Both the position numbers and the translations under genes were made by a program. Of a DNA stretch of 64,000 nucleotides, positions 35,289-43,128 are shown piece after piece. The DNA comes from Mangrovimonas yunxiaonensis (GTDB lineage: Bacteria; Bacteroidota; Bacteroidia; Flavobacteriales; Flavobacteriaceae), in NCBI RefSeq assembly GCF_000733475.1, contig NZ_JPFK01000005.1, forward strand, positions 434,001 through 498,000, in the 5' to 3' direction. Each line of letters opens with the position of its first letter. The first letter of the stretch is position 1. The notes beneath the pieces were generated by a model that was given only the letters and a program-made list of their open reading frames with translations, had not been told where the DNA came from and ran no database searches.

Positions 35289-35361
35289 AATTAAAAATTA
35301 CTCTTTTTGCTGTTAAAGTTAAAGATTTTAGGCTTTTTCTTATTAGTTTAATGAAACCGCG

Positions 35362-35369
35362 TATTTTTG
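35362..35369 (+). promoter_or_regulatory. -7 box of thiL
   Basis: TATTTTTG ends four bases before the ATG at 35374, implying a leaderless transcript. It is divergent from the operon promoter at 35281-35288. Confidence 0.65.
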
Positions 35370-35373
35370 CATC

Positions 35374-36423
35374 ATGATTGAAGATAAAAACCAAGGGCGC
35401 ACATCGCTCTCAGAATTGGGCGAGTTTGGCTTAATAACGCATTTAACCAAAGCGTTTAAAATAAAGCAACCATCAACAGTTAAAGGGATTGGCGATGATG
35501 CTGCTGTCATGTCGTTTAAAAATAAGCAGGTTGTGCTAACAACCGATATGTTAATCGAGCAAGTGCATTTCGATTTAAGCTATATGCCGTTAAAGCATTT
35601 AGGTTATAAGGCCGTTATGGTTAATTTGTCTGATGTGTATGCTATGAATGCCGAAGCAACACAAATTACAGTATCTGTTGCTGTTTCCAATAGGTTTTCT
35701 TTAGAGGCTTTAGAAGCACTTTACTCTGGCATTGAAACCGCAGCTAGAATTTATGGAGTTGATGTTGTTGGCGGCGATACCACCTCGTCTGTTTCGGGCT
35801 TGGTCATTTCTATTACGGCTGTTGGCGAAGTTGATGCTGATCGTGTTGTTTACAGAAGCGGTGCTAAGCCTAACGATTTGCTGGTAGTAAGTGGTGATTT
35901 GGGCGGTGCCTATATGGGCTTGCAGGTTTTAGAAAGGGAAAAAGCTGTTTTTAAAGTGAATCCGCAAAGCCAGCCTGACCTCGATGCTTATACCTATATT
36001 ATTGAGCGTCAATTAAAACCCGAAGCACGAAAAGATGTGGTGACGTTATTACGGGATTTGGATGTTAAGCCAACGTCTATGATTGATATAAGCGATGGAC
36101 TGTCCTCTGAGGTTATCCATTTGTGTAAGCAGAGCGATGTGGGGGTAGAGTTGTATGAAAATAAAATTCCTTTGGATCCCCAGGTTATCGCAACTTGCGA
36201 AGAGTTTGATATAGACAGTACTACTGTGGCCTTAAATGGCGGCGAAGACTATGAGTTGTTGCTAACGGTAGATCAAAATGACTATCCTAAAATAAAGGGT
36301 AATCCTAATTTAACGGTTATTGGTTTTGTTAAGGATAAAAGCCAGGGCATGCATTTAATTACCAGAGGCGAGCAAGCCATTCCGTTAATAGCTAAAGGCT
36401 GGAATGCATTAAAAGAGGATTAG
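35374..36423 (+). CDS. thiL: thiamine-monophosphate kinase
   Basis: ThiL phosphorylates thiamine monophosphate to the active cofactor thiamine diphosphate in the cytosol. The 349 residues show SELGEFGLITHL, GIGDDAAVM (ATP/Mg binding), TTDMLIEQVHFDLSYM, KAVMVNLSDVYAMNAE, GGDTTSS, SGDLGGAYMGL, MIDISDGLSSE and NGGEDYELL, the complete PurM-type kinase signature. No other thiamine genes are nearby. Its stop overlaps the end of a small convergent gene by three to four bases. Confidence 0.96.
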   Translation: MIEDKNQGRTSLSELGEFGLITHLTKAFKIKQPSTVKGIGDDAAVMSFKNKQVVLTTDMLIEQVHFDLSYMPLKHLGYKAVMVNLSDVYAMNAEATQITVSVAVSNRFSLEALEALYSGIETAARIYGVDVVGGDTTSSVSGLVISITAVGEVDADRVVYRSGAKPNDLLVVSGDLGGAYMGLQVLEREKAVFKVNPQSQPDLDAYTYIIERQLKPEARKDVVTLLRDLDVKPTSMIDISDGLSSEVIHLCKQSDVGVELYENKIPLDPQVIATCEEFDIDSTTVALNGGEDYELLLTVDQNDYPKIKGNPNLTVIGFVKDKSQGMHLITRGEQAIPLIAKGWNALKED

Positions 36424-36647
36424 TGGTTAATCGCGTTAAGCTTGCGCTTTTTAGAGCGTATTTTATGCAGGCGCTCCAACGCTAAATTAATTTCTTGTCG
36501 TTTTGAGGTTAAGGGAATGATTTGCCCTTTGTCGCTAGTTGTAAAATAAGTTTTGCAGTGTATGCATTGGTACTCCATTACAGCATTGGTAACGTGTTTT
36601 TTTATTACAAACGTATGTTTGAATAATTTGCAATAGAGGGTCTTCAA
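36420..36647 (-). CDS. small zinc-ribbon-like protein, copy 1
   Basis: A 75-residue basic protein beginning at TTG (36647), with LYCKLFKHTFVIKKHV, YQCIHCKTYFTT and a C-terminal helix EINLALERLHKIRSKKRKL. CxxC at about 28-31 plus the N-terminal C and H residues could bind zinc; the pattern resembles DUF1660-like prophage proteins but this is not certain. It is a diverged paralogue of the gene at 36763-37020 (shared V-T-x-x-x-x-E-Y-x-C-x-x-C, TT, LT and EIN positions). It converges with thiL and overlaps its end. Function unknown. Confidence 0.6.
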   Translation of the reverse strand: MKTLYCKLFKHTFVIKKHVTNAVMEYQCIHCKTYFTTSDKGQIIPLTSKRQEINLALERLHKIRSKKRKLNAINH

Positions 36648-36762
36648 GGCTATTATTTTTTTTAAGGGTTAAAGAACGCCTAACATAAACAAAATAAGCC
36701 AGTTTTAAAAAGAAAATGTGTTAAGATATTGTAATGTGACCAAGGTTTGTTTTGGTCTAAAA

Positions 36763-37020
36763 TCAATACATCGGGGCCGATAGCTTTTTGGCTTTGTGCC
36801 TAAGAGTTCGGCGGATGTATATTTCTTCTAGAAGGGAATTAATTTCCTTGAATTTTGGTGTTAATTCGGTTAAATTACCGTTGCTGTTGGTTGTTAGTTG
36901 CTTTTTACAGCATTTGCAGGTGTACTCCTTTACATGTGATGTAACTTCTTTGCTAACAACATATTTGTGCCCTATGATGTCGCACCAAAACTTTAGTGGG
37001 GTTGCGTTAGTCGTTTTCAT
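36763..37020 (-). CDS. small zinc-ribbon-like protein, copy 2
   Basis: An 85-residue basic protein with FWCDIIGHKYVVSKEVTSH, YTCKCCKKQLTT and LTPKFKEINSLLEEIYI, matching copy 1 along its length. Cys13, His18 and the CKCC cluster at about 35-38 are the candidate zinc ligands. A short hairpin (GACCAA/TTGGTC, 36738-36757) just after the stop lacks a T-run. The two copies are separated by 115 bases. No neighbouring system explains them. Confidence 0.62.
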   Translation of the reverse strand: MKTTNATPLKFWCDIIGHKYVVSKEVTSHVKEYTCKCCKKQLTTNSNGNLTELTPKFKEINSLLEEIYIRRTLRHKAKKLSAPMY

Positions 37021-37081
37021 AAGTTTAGGATTTTTGGGACTTAAACTTAAGAAACAAAATCAATTAAACGGATAAAACGTA

Positions 37082-37861
37082 TTATTTTTCGATGAAACGC
37101 TTTACAATGTAGGATAAACCTTTCATATTTTCAATATGACTCATGTGGCCATCGGCTAATTCTACCAATTCAACATTGGTGCCAACAGTTTGTGCCCGAA
37201 CATCGTTAATATCTAAAATAGGGTCTTTTCTTCCGGCGACAATCATTTTTTTATACGGGGTAAAATGAAGTAAGGCCTCTCTGTCGGGTCGGGCTTTCAT
37301 GCCTTCTAAAGCGGCAATAATACCTTGTATGGGCGTTTTAAGCGCCTCTTTTTTTACATGTTCAATGGCTTTTGCTAAGGGCGCTCTGTTTTCTTCGGCA
37401 AATAAATTAGCGATAGACATGCTTATAAAAGCCTTATGGTTTTGCTTTACAGCTTTAATGGCTCGTGTTCTGTTTTGTTTTCGTTCGTTAGAGTCTGCTT
37501 TGGATGTGGAGTTTAGTAGCACGAGACCTTTTAGGTTGTCTGGGAAGAATTCGGCATAGGCCAAAGCAACATACCCGCCCATAGAGTGCCCTATAAACGT
37601 ATATTTTCGAAGTTTTAAATGAACCAAGACAGCCCTAACGGCATCGGCCATGTCTTCCATGCTGTGTATGTACCCTAAGCACTCGGTTTTGCCGTGTCCC
37701 AACAGGTCTATAGCGATAACTCGGTGGGTTTTAATAAGCTCGGGAGAGAGGGTTTTCCACATGTGGAGGTTTTCCAAAAACCCGTGTAATAGGACAATGG
37801 CAGGGCCCTTGCCGCTGTCGGTATATGCGATGTTGATGTTTTTATAAACCAGTGTTTTCAT
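37082..37861 (-). CDS. alpha/beta hydrolase
   Basis: A 259-residue soluble hydrolase of the HIT-type alpha/beta fold. The oxyanion motif LLHGFLENLHMW is near residue 27, the nucleophile elbow GHSMGG near 90 (Ser), followed by the acidic GRKDPI and histidine GHMSHIEN near the C-terminus, so the triad is complete. The ATG at 37861 is preferred to a TTG nine bases upstream. Substrate unknown; similar proteins are annotated as esterases or lactonases. It runs 24 bases behind the ACT-like gene on the same strand. Confidence 0.87.
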   Translation of the reverse strand: MKTLVYKNINIAYTDSGKGPAIVLLHGFLENLHMWKTLSPELIKTHRVIAIDLLGHGKTECLGYIHSMEDMADAVRAVLVHLKLRKYTFIGHSMGGYVALAYAEFFPDNLKGLVLLNSTSKADSNERKQNRTRAIKAVKQNHKAFISMSIANLFAEENRAPLAKAIEHVKKEALKTPIQGIIAALEGMKARPDREALLHFTPYKKMIVAGRKDPILDINDVRAQTVGTNVELVELADGHMSHIENMKGLSYIVKRFIEK

Positions 37862-37885
37862 GTCTTGCAAAACAAAATATGGTGG

Positions 37886-38542
37886 TTATGCTTTTAGTCG
37901 TTTTATTACAGAAAAGGCTTTGTCGATCAATTCGTCTTCTACTAAAATGGTAAACTCGTTTGTGGTCGATACCACCTCGTAAAGGGCAATGCCTTCCCAG
38001 GCGAGCCTTTTAAATATTTGATAATACAGTCCCGTAACTTTCGAGTTGTTTTCGGGAAGGTTTAAACTTATGGCAGAAAGTTGTTCCTTTTGCGCCAATA
38101 GGGTTTCGTTTTTAAAACAATTTAGAATGTGTGCTTTCTGGGCATTCGATATAATGATGTTGCTTTCTAGTATACCTCGAGTAAAGGCGTAAAACACATT
38201 GGGGTTGGGTTGAATGTGTTCCAGTAATTTGCTGTGGCTTTTTATTAAGCTTTGCGAGTTTAAAAAGGTAAAATCAATTAGGTTGGAGCGTACGGTTATA
38301 TCGCCCAAGTTTTTAATAACCTTTTTCAGGCGGGGAGAACCACCCAAATCTGGCGGAGGACTGTAGCGTCTTAAGGCCATCATAATAGCCCCTGTTTTTA
38401 CTGGTTTTCTTAGCATGTCGCTAACAGGAGTGGTTAGTTCCTCTGCCAATGCCGAGTAATTTATAATGTTTCGGGCTAAGGCTTCTTCTAAAAAAGGTTG
38501 CGCAACCAAAAGTTCTTCAACGCAGGCAGCAATGGTTTTCAT
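37886..38542 (-). CDS. ACT-like domain protein divergent from aspartate kinase
   Basis: A 218-residue soluble protein: an N-terminal helical part (about 1-75: EELLVAQPFLEEALARNIIN, a winged-helix-like MLRKPVKTGAIMMALRRY), a middle strand-rich part (LGDITVRSNLIDFTF) and a C-terminal ACT-like pattern (AISLNLPENNSKVTGLYYQI, IALYEVVSTTNEFTILVED). The ACT-like region and its divergent position next to aspartate kinase suggest amino-acid-responsive regulation. I do not know a characterised member. Confidence 0.7.
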   Translation of the reverse strand: MKTIAACVEELLVAQPFLEEALARNIINYSALAEELTTPVSDMLRKPVKTGAIMMALRRYSPPPDLGGSPRLKKVIKNLGDITVRSNLIDFTFLNSQSLIKSHSKLLEHIQPNPNVFYAFTRGILESNIIISNAQKAHILNCFKNETLLAQKEQLSAISLNLPENNSKVTGLYYQIFKRLAWEGIALYEVVSTTNEFTILVEDELIDKAFSVIKRLKA

Positions 38543-38567
38543 CTTGTTAATTATTTAACACAGTGTG

Positions 38568-38625
38568 CAAATTTAGTGCAATTTTTTAAATTTTCATGGT
38601 TAAAATAGGAGTCGTCTTAGTTTTG
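38568..38625. promoter_or_regulatory. divergent promoters of the ACT-like gene and aspartate kinase
   Basis: A minus-strand box TAAATTTG (38575 to 38568) and a plus-strand box TAGTTTTG (38618-38625) face away from each other. The plus box lies downstream of the ATG at 38596, which decides in favour of the aspartate kinase start at 38650. Confidence 0.6.
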
Positions 38626-38649
38626 CCTGCAATTAAAATAAAAGTGCTA

Positions 38650-39981
38650 ATGCAAGTTTTAAAGTTTGGAGGAACATCTGTTGGGTCTGTTGAAAACATG
38701 ATTCGTGTAAAAAACATTGTAAACGATGGTCGTAGAAAAATTGTAGTGCTCTCTGCCATGTCGGGAACTACAAATGCTCTGGTGGAGGTGTTAGAGGCCA
38801 TAAAGTATGAAGATCATAAAAAGGCGGATGGTTTGCTAGATGCTCTGCGTGTTAATTATGAAGAGGTGGTTAATGGGTTGCTTAAAAACAGCACATGGCA
38901 TCAGGCAACCAAAATGTATGTGCAAGCTGTTTTTAGTGAGCTTAAAACCTGTGTTGAAGCCCCGTTTACTGCGGCGTTGTATAAGGTTGTTATTTCAAAA
39001 GGGGAATTTCTGTCTACGTTTTTGTTTACCAAGTTTTTAGAGCAGGAAGGCATTTCGGTACGGTTAATTTCGGCTTTGGATTTTATGCGGGTAGACAAAT
39101 TTAAAGAACCCGATAGCTTTTATGTGAAGCAAAACTTAACGCGACTTTTGGAGGCACTTCCTAAGGCTGATATTTATGTTACCCAAGGATTTGTTTGCTT
39201 AGATGCCGAGGGGGATATCGCAAACTTACAAAGGGGCGGGAGTGATTATACAGCAAGTATTATTGGGGCAGCTATTAATGCTGAAGAAGTGCAAATCTGG
39301 ACCGATATAGATGGGTTTCATAACAACGACCCGAGATTTGTGCAGCATACGCAGGCCATTTCTAATTTGTCGTTTGATGAAGCTGCAGAGTTGGCCTATT
39401 TTGGGGCGAAAATCTTGCATCCGCAAACCGTTGGCCCCATACGTGAGCAGAACATTCCTTTAAGGTTAAAGAATACTATGGCGCCAAATGCCCACGGCAC
39501 CTTAATTACCAATAGCATACACGGCGAGGGTATAAAGGCCATTGCTGCAAAGGACGGTATTACAGCCATAAAAATTAAGTCGGGAAGAATGCTGTTGGCC
39601 TATGGGTTTTTAAAACGGGTGTTTGAGATTTTTGAAAAACACGAAACAGCAATTGATATGGTGACTACCTCGGAAATTGCGGTGTCGCTAACCATTGATA
39701 ATACCGCGCGCCTAAACGAAATAGTTGACGAGCTGGAGCAATTTGCCCTAGTTGAGGTTGATAGGCATAGGACTATTGTGTGTTTGGTAGGACACCATAT
39801 AGTGTTTCATCCAGATACGCCTAAATTATTTCAAATATTGCAGGATGTAAACGTAAGAATGATTGCTTATGGCGGGAGTAATAATAACATATCGCTACTT
39901 GTTAATACCAGCGATAAGGTAGAGACCTTAAGAAAGCTTAACCGTTATGTTTTTGAAACGGATTCTGCGTTAGTGTATTAA
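38650..39981 (+). CDS. lysC: aspartate kinase
   Basis: It phosphorylates L-aspartate in the first step of lysine, threonine and methionine synthesis. The start at 38650 gives MQVLKFGGTSVG, the standard N-terminus, and 443 residues; a longer frame begins upstream of the promoter. Other landmarks are VVLSAMSGTTNALVE, GEFLSTFLFTKFL, LQRGGSDYTASIIGAA, TDIDGFHNNDPRFV and ELAYFGAKILHPQT. The C-terminal third carries two ACT repeats (LEQFALVEVDRHRTIVCLVG, YGGSNNNISLLVN) for feedback control. Monofunctional, not fused to homoserine dehydrogenase. Confidence 0.93.
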   Translation: MQVLKFGGTSVGSVENMIRVKNIVNDGRRKIVVLSAMSGTTNALVEVLEAIKYEDHKKADGLLDALRVNYEEVVNGLLKNSTWHQATKMYVQAVFSELKTCVEAPFTAALYKVVISKGEFLSTFLFTKFLEQEGISVRLISALDFMRVDKFKEPDSFYVKQNLTRLLEALPKADIYVTQGFVCLDAEGDIANLQRGGSDYTASIIGAAINAEEVQIWTDIDGFHNNDPRFVQHTQAISNLSFDEAAELAYFGAKILHPQTVGPIREQNIPLRLKNTMAPNAHGTLITNSIHGEGIKAIAAKDGITAIKIKSGRMLLAYGFLKRVFEIFEKHETAIDMVTTSEIAVSLTIDNTARLNEIVDELEQFALVEVDRHRTIVCLVGHHIVFHPDTPKLFQILQDVNVRMIAYGGSNNNISLLVNTSDKVETLRKLNRYVFETDSALVY

Positions 39982-40023
39982 ATTAATATGTGCGAACCCT
40001 TTGTGTTGTTGGGGTTTGGATAT

Positions 40024-40054
40024 TAAAAAGGCCGGTTGTACCGGCCTTTTTTTG
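40024..40054. terminator. bidirectional terminator after aspartate kinase
   Basis: GGCCGGT (40030-40036) pairs with ACCGGCC (40040-40046) around TGT, flanked by A and T runs on both strands. Confidence 0.92.
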
Positions 40055-40056
40055 TC

Positions 40057-41349
40057 TTATGAATTCATAAGCTCTTCAATCTCGTCTGCTTCAATTGGGA
40101 TGTCGCGCATTAAGTTAAGCGGTTCGCCGCTTTCTTGAATAACAACATCGTCTTCCAAACGAATGCCAAATCCTTCGTCTGGAATGTAAATGCCAGGCTC
40201 TACCGTAAAGACCATATTGGCGGTCATGGGCTCGGTTAAAATACCGTAATCGTGAGTGTCTAACCCTAGGTGGTGGCTGGTACCGTGCATGAAATATTTT
40301 TTGTATGCCGGCCAATCTGGGTTTTCATTTTGTACATCGGCTTTGTCTAAAAGGCCTAAACCTAACAATTCCGAAGTCATTAATTTACCAACTTCAACAT
40401 GAAAATCGGCCCAAAGAGTTCCCGGAACTAGCATCTTGGTTGCCTCGTTCTTAACGCGGTTTACAGCATTGTAAACGTCTTTTTGGCGTTTGCTGAATGT
40501 GCCAGAAACAGGGATGGTGCGTGACATGTCGCTGGAGTAATTGGCATATTCTGCCCCAACATCCATTAAAATTAAATCGCCAGCTTTACATTGTTGGTTG
40601 TTTTCTATGTAGTGCAAAACGTTGGCATTGTTTCCCGAGGCTACAATAGGCGTGTAGGCAAAACCTTTAGAGCGGTTTCTTAAAAACTCGTGCATGTATT
40701 CGGCTTCAATCTCAAACTCCCAAACACCTGGTTTTACAAAGTCTAAAACCCGTTTAAACCCTTTTTCGGTAATGTTGCAGGCTTGTTGCAGAAGGTCTAG
40801 CTCCAGTTGGTCTTTAACCGAGCGGAGGCGTTGCAGTATGGGGTTGCTTTTTTTAACGCTGTGTGCCGGAAATTGGGCTTTTAGCTGTTTGTTAAAACGG
40901 GCTTCGCGTGTTTCTGTTTCTACATTGGCGCGGTAATGCTCGTTGGTGTTAATATAAACCGTGTCGCATTGCGACATCACTTCTTTAAGTATCTTGTTGA
41001 AGTCTTGCAGCCAATACACTGTTTTTACCCCCGATGTTTCGTAGGCTTTTTCTTTGGTAAGCTTTTCGCCTTCCCAAACGGCAATGTGATCGTTAGTTTC
41101 GGTTAAAAATAAAATTTCGCGGTGCTTCGGGCTTGGGCAATCTGGAAATAATAACAAAATACTTTCCTCTTGGTCAATGCCGCTTAAATAAAAAATATTG
41201 CGGTCCTGCTGGAATGGCATGGTGCTGTCGGCGCCAATAGGATAAATGTCGTTGCTGTTAAAAACGGCCAAACTACTTGGCGTCATTTGGGCCATAAAGT
41301 TTTTGCGGTTTTTAACGAATAAGTTGCTGTTTATAGGTGCGTATTTCAT
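40057..41349 (-). CDS. pepP: Xaa-Pro aminopeptidase (aminopeptidase P family, M24B)
   Basis: A dimetal peptidase that removes N-terminal residues preceding proline; 430 residues from the ATG at 41349 (an earlier in-frame TTG lies inside the -7 box). The N-terminal creatinase-like domain has FYLSGIDQEESILLLFP. The catalytic part shows LMDVGAEYANYSSDMSRT (two Asp ligands), HGTSHHLGLDTHD (His), FTVEPGIYIP and GFGIRLEDDVVI (two Glu). All five metal ligands are present. No signal peptide, so cytosolic. Confidence 0.94.
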   Translation of the reverse strand: MKYAPINSNLFVKNRKNFMAQMTPSSLAVFNSNDIYPIGADSTMPFQQDRNIFYLSGIDQEESILLLFPDCPSPKHREILFLTETNDHIAVWEGEKLTKEKAYETSGVKTVYWLQDFNKILKEVMSQCDTVYINTNEHYRANVETETREARFNKQLKAQFPAHSVKKSNPILQRLRSVKDQLELDLLQQACNITEKGFKRVLDFVKPGVWEFEIEAEYMHEFLRNRSKGFAYTPIVASGNNANVLHYIENNQQCKAGDLILMDVGAEYANYSSDMSRTIPVSGTFSKRQKDVYNAVNRVKNEATKMLVPGTLWADFHVEVGKLMTSELLGLGLLDKADVQNENPDWPAYKKYFMHGTSHHLGLDTHDYGILTEPMTANMVFTVEPGIYIPDEGFGIRLEDDVVIQESGEPLNLMRDIPIEADEIEELMNS

Positions 41350-41367
41350 ATTAAAATTGAATTTTTT

Positions 41368-41375
41368 CAAAGGTA
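41368..41375 (-). promoter_or_regulatory. -7 box of the aminopeptidase P gene
   Basis: On the minus strand the box reads TACCTTTG, 18 bases before the ATG. Confidence 0.55.
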
Positions 41376-41468
41376 GTTAATCCAATAATTCTAATAAAAT
41401 AAGCTTGTTAAAACTTTATTAATGTAATATTTTTTAACAAATTGGGTTATTGTACTAAACCTCAAACC

Positions 41469-42338
41469 ATGAAACATCTATTTAAAATTTGCCTTTTAAC
41501 TTTTTTTGTTGTTATGTCTTGTAGTGAAGATAACGATGAGACCCAACAACCTAATACGCCTAATTTAGTTATAAAGTTAAAGTTTGATCCTAGTCAGGAA
41601 CGCTTAAATAATGTTGGCGAACCAGCCACGATACCAGATGGTAATGCCGCTCAATCACCAACTATCTCAAGAATGAGTGCTAATTATATTGAATTAGCTC
41701 CGGGCGCGTTTACGCCCTTAGGAGAAGGTGAAGTTGTTTTTAATGGTTCTGAAACAACAACTGGAGGAGACCGAGCGATTAATTTCCAAAACGCACGTTT
41801 TGCTGGAAATGATGAGGTGTTTTTAACCTTGCCATTAAACCAAGTTTCTGCGGGAACATACGAATGGGTTCGTGTGTCTTTAGCCTATCAAGAAGGCGAT
41901 GTCGATTTTCTTTTAGATGGTGTTGATTATACCGGAACTTTAGCAAGTTTTGTTGGGTATAATACTTACATTACAACGTTCGACCTGAACGGGCAAAGTA
42001 TAGATGTAAATGGAAATAGATTACAAGGCTTTTGGGCTTTTGAAGCCGAAGGGTTTACAGCGCAGGGCCAGGCGCCTGCTGGAGCAACGACAGTTCCTAA
42101 TCCATTATTCGATTCGTCACCTATTCCTCAAGGGTCTTGTGTGGTAACTGGCGCATTTGAAAATGGGTTTACCATAACAGGTGAAGAAACACAAGATGTT
42201 GAAGTTGTCTTATCATTTTCAATAAACAATAGTTTTGAATGGACAGAGGTTAATGCCGATGGTAAATACGAGCCAAGCGCAGGAGAGCAAGTTGTCGATA
42301 TGGGGCTTAGAGGGCTCATCCCTATGGTTTCAGAGTAG
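41469..42338 (+). CDS. lipoprotein of unknown function
   Basis: A 289-residue predicted lipoprotein: the ATG at 41469 gives a signal ending VVMSC (Cys18) followed by SEDNDE, an acidic stretch typical of surface-exposed lipoproteins. The mature part is rich in beta-type sequence (VIKLKFDPSQERLNNVG, FLTLPLNQVSAGTYEWVRVS, VEVVLSFSINNSFEW) and resembles the MbnP-like or lipocalin-like folds only vaguely. I do not recognise a family. It stands alone between aminopeptidase P and the sdh operon. Confidence 0.75.
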   Translation: MKHLFKICLLTFFVVMSCSEDNDETQQPNTPNLVIKLKFDPSQERLNNVGEPATIPDGNAAQSPTISRMSANYIELAPGAFTPLGEGEVVFNGSETTTGGDRAINFQNARFAGNDEVFLTLPLNQVSAGTYEWVRVSLAYQEGDVDFLLDGVDYTGTLASFVGYNTYITTFDLNGQSIDVNGNRLQGFWAFEAEGFTAQGQAPAGATTVPNPLFDSSPIPQGSCVVTGAFENGFTITGEETQDVEVVLSFSINNSFEWTEVNADGKYEPSAGEQVVDMGLRGLIPMVSE

Positions 42339-42384
42339 TTTCTGTTTATAATCATTCTAAATACTTTACTAAATCAGATTGAGT

Positions 42385-42416
42385 TTTGTCTAAAATTTCA
42401 AGGTAGTGTATCTTTG
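42385..42416 (+). promoter_or_regulatory. sdh operon promoter
   Basis: A -33 TTTG (42385-42388) and a -7 TATCTTTG (42409-42416) lie 20 bases apart, an almost ideal Bacteroidota promoter, with the ATG 25 bases downstream of the -7 box. Confidence 0.8.
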
Positions 42417-42441
42417 TTGTAGTAAAACATAAACTTCAACA

Positions 42442-43116
42442 ATGAGCGGAATTTTAAATTCTTCGATAGGAAGAAAATTTGCCATGGCACTTTCGGCACT
42501 CTTCCTAATGATTTTCTTGTTACAGCATTTCATTATCAATTTCTCATCAATTGTAAGTGCAGACGCATTTAACAACATGTCGCACTTTATGGGAACCAAC
42601 TGGTTAATACAGTACCTCATGCAGCCCGTATTGATTTTTGGTGTGATGTTTCACTTTATTATGGGATTTGTATTGGAGATAAAAAACAAAAGTGCTAGAC
42701 AAATTAAGTATGCTAAAAATAATGGAGCGGCCAATTCGTCTTGGATGAGCCGTAACATGATTTACAGCGGACTGTTTATTTTGATTTTCTTAATCATTCA
42801 CTTTATCGATTTTTGGATTCCTGAAATCAACACCAAGTACATTCAAGGCGATATGTCTGGTTTGTTGCCAAGTGGCGAGTACAGGTATTACGAAGAATTG
42901 GTGCACAAATTCCAGCCTATGTGGCGTGTGGCTTTATACTGCTTAGGGTTTGTGTTCTTAGCCTTGCACTTAATGCATGGGTTTATGTCTGCCTTCCAGT
43001 CGGTTGGGGCTAATAATAAGTATACAAAAGCATTAAAAGGATTTGGAAAGGCTTATGCCATTGTTATTCCATTAGGGTTTATCATCATTGCATTAGTCCA
43101 CCATTTTAATCATTAA
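42442..43116 (+). CDS. sdhC: succinate dehydrogenase/fumarate reductase cytochrome b subunit
   Basis: Membrane anchor of complex II that binds b-type haem and quinone. The 224 residues contain five transmembrane helices (about 12-32, 61-81, 105-125, 162-184 and 203-222), the single-subunit layout of the B-type enzymes with one large cytochrome b. Histidines at LLQHFIINF, MSHFMGT, VMFHFIMGF, LIIHFIDF, LALHLMHGF and ALVHHFNH supply axial haem ligands. First gene of sdhCAB. Confidence 0.95.
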   Translation: MSGILNSSIGRKFAMALSALFLMIFLLQHFIINFSSIVSADAFNNMSHFMGTNWLIQYLMQPVLIFGVMFHFIMGFVLEIKNKSARQIKYAKNNGAANSSWMSRNMIYSGLFILIFLIIHFIDFWIPEINTKYIQGDMSGLLPSGEYRYYEELVHKFQPMWRVALYCLGFVFLALHLMHGFMSAFQSVGANNKYTKALKGFGKAYAIVIPLGFIIIALVHHFNH

Positions 43117-43128
43117 AATACAGCTAAC

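Noticed and set aside
36738-36757. Hairpin GACCAA/TTGGTC after the second zinc-ribbon gene
   Set aside because: Six-pair stem with no T-run on either strand; not convincing as a terminator.
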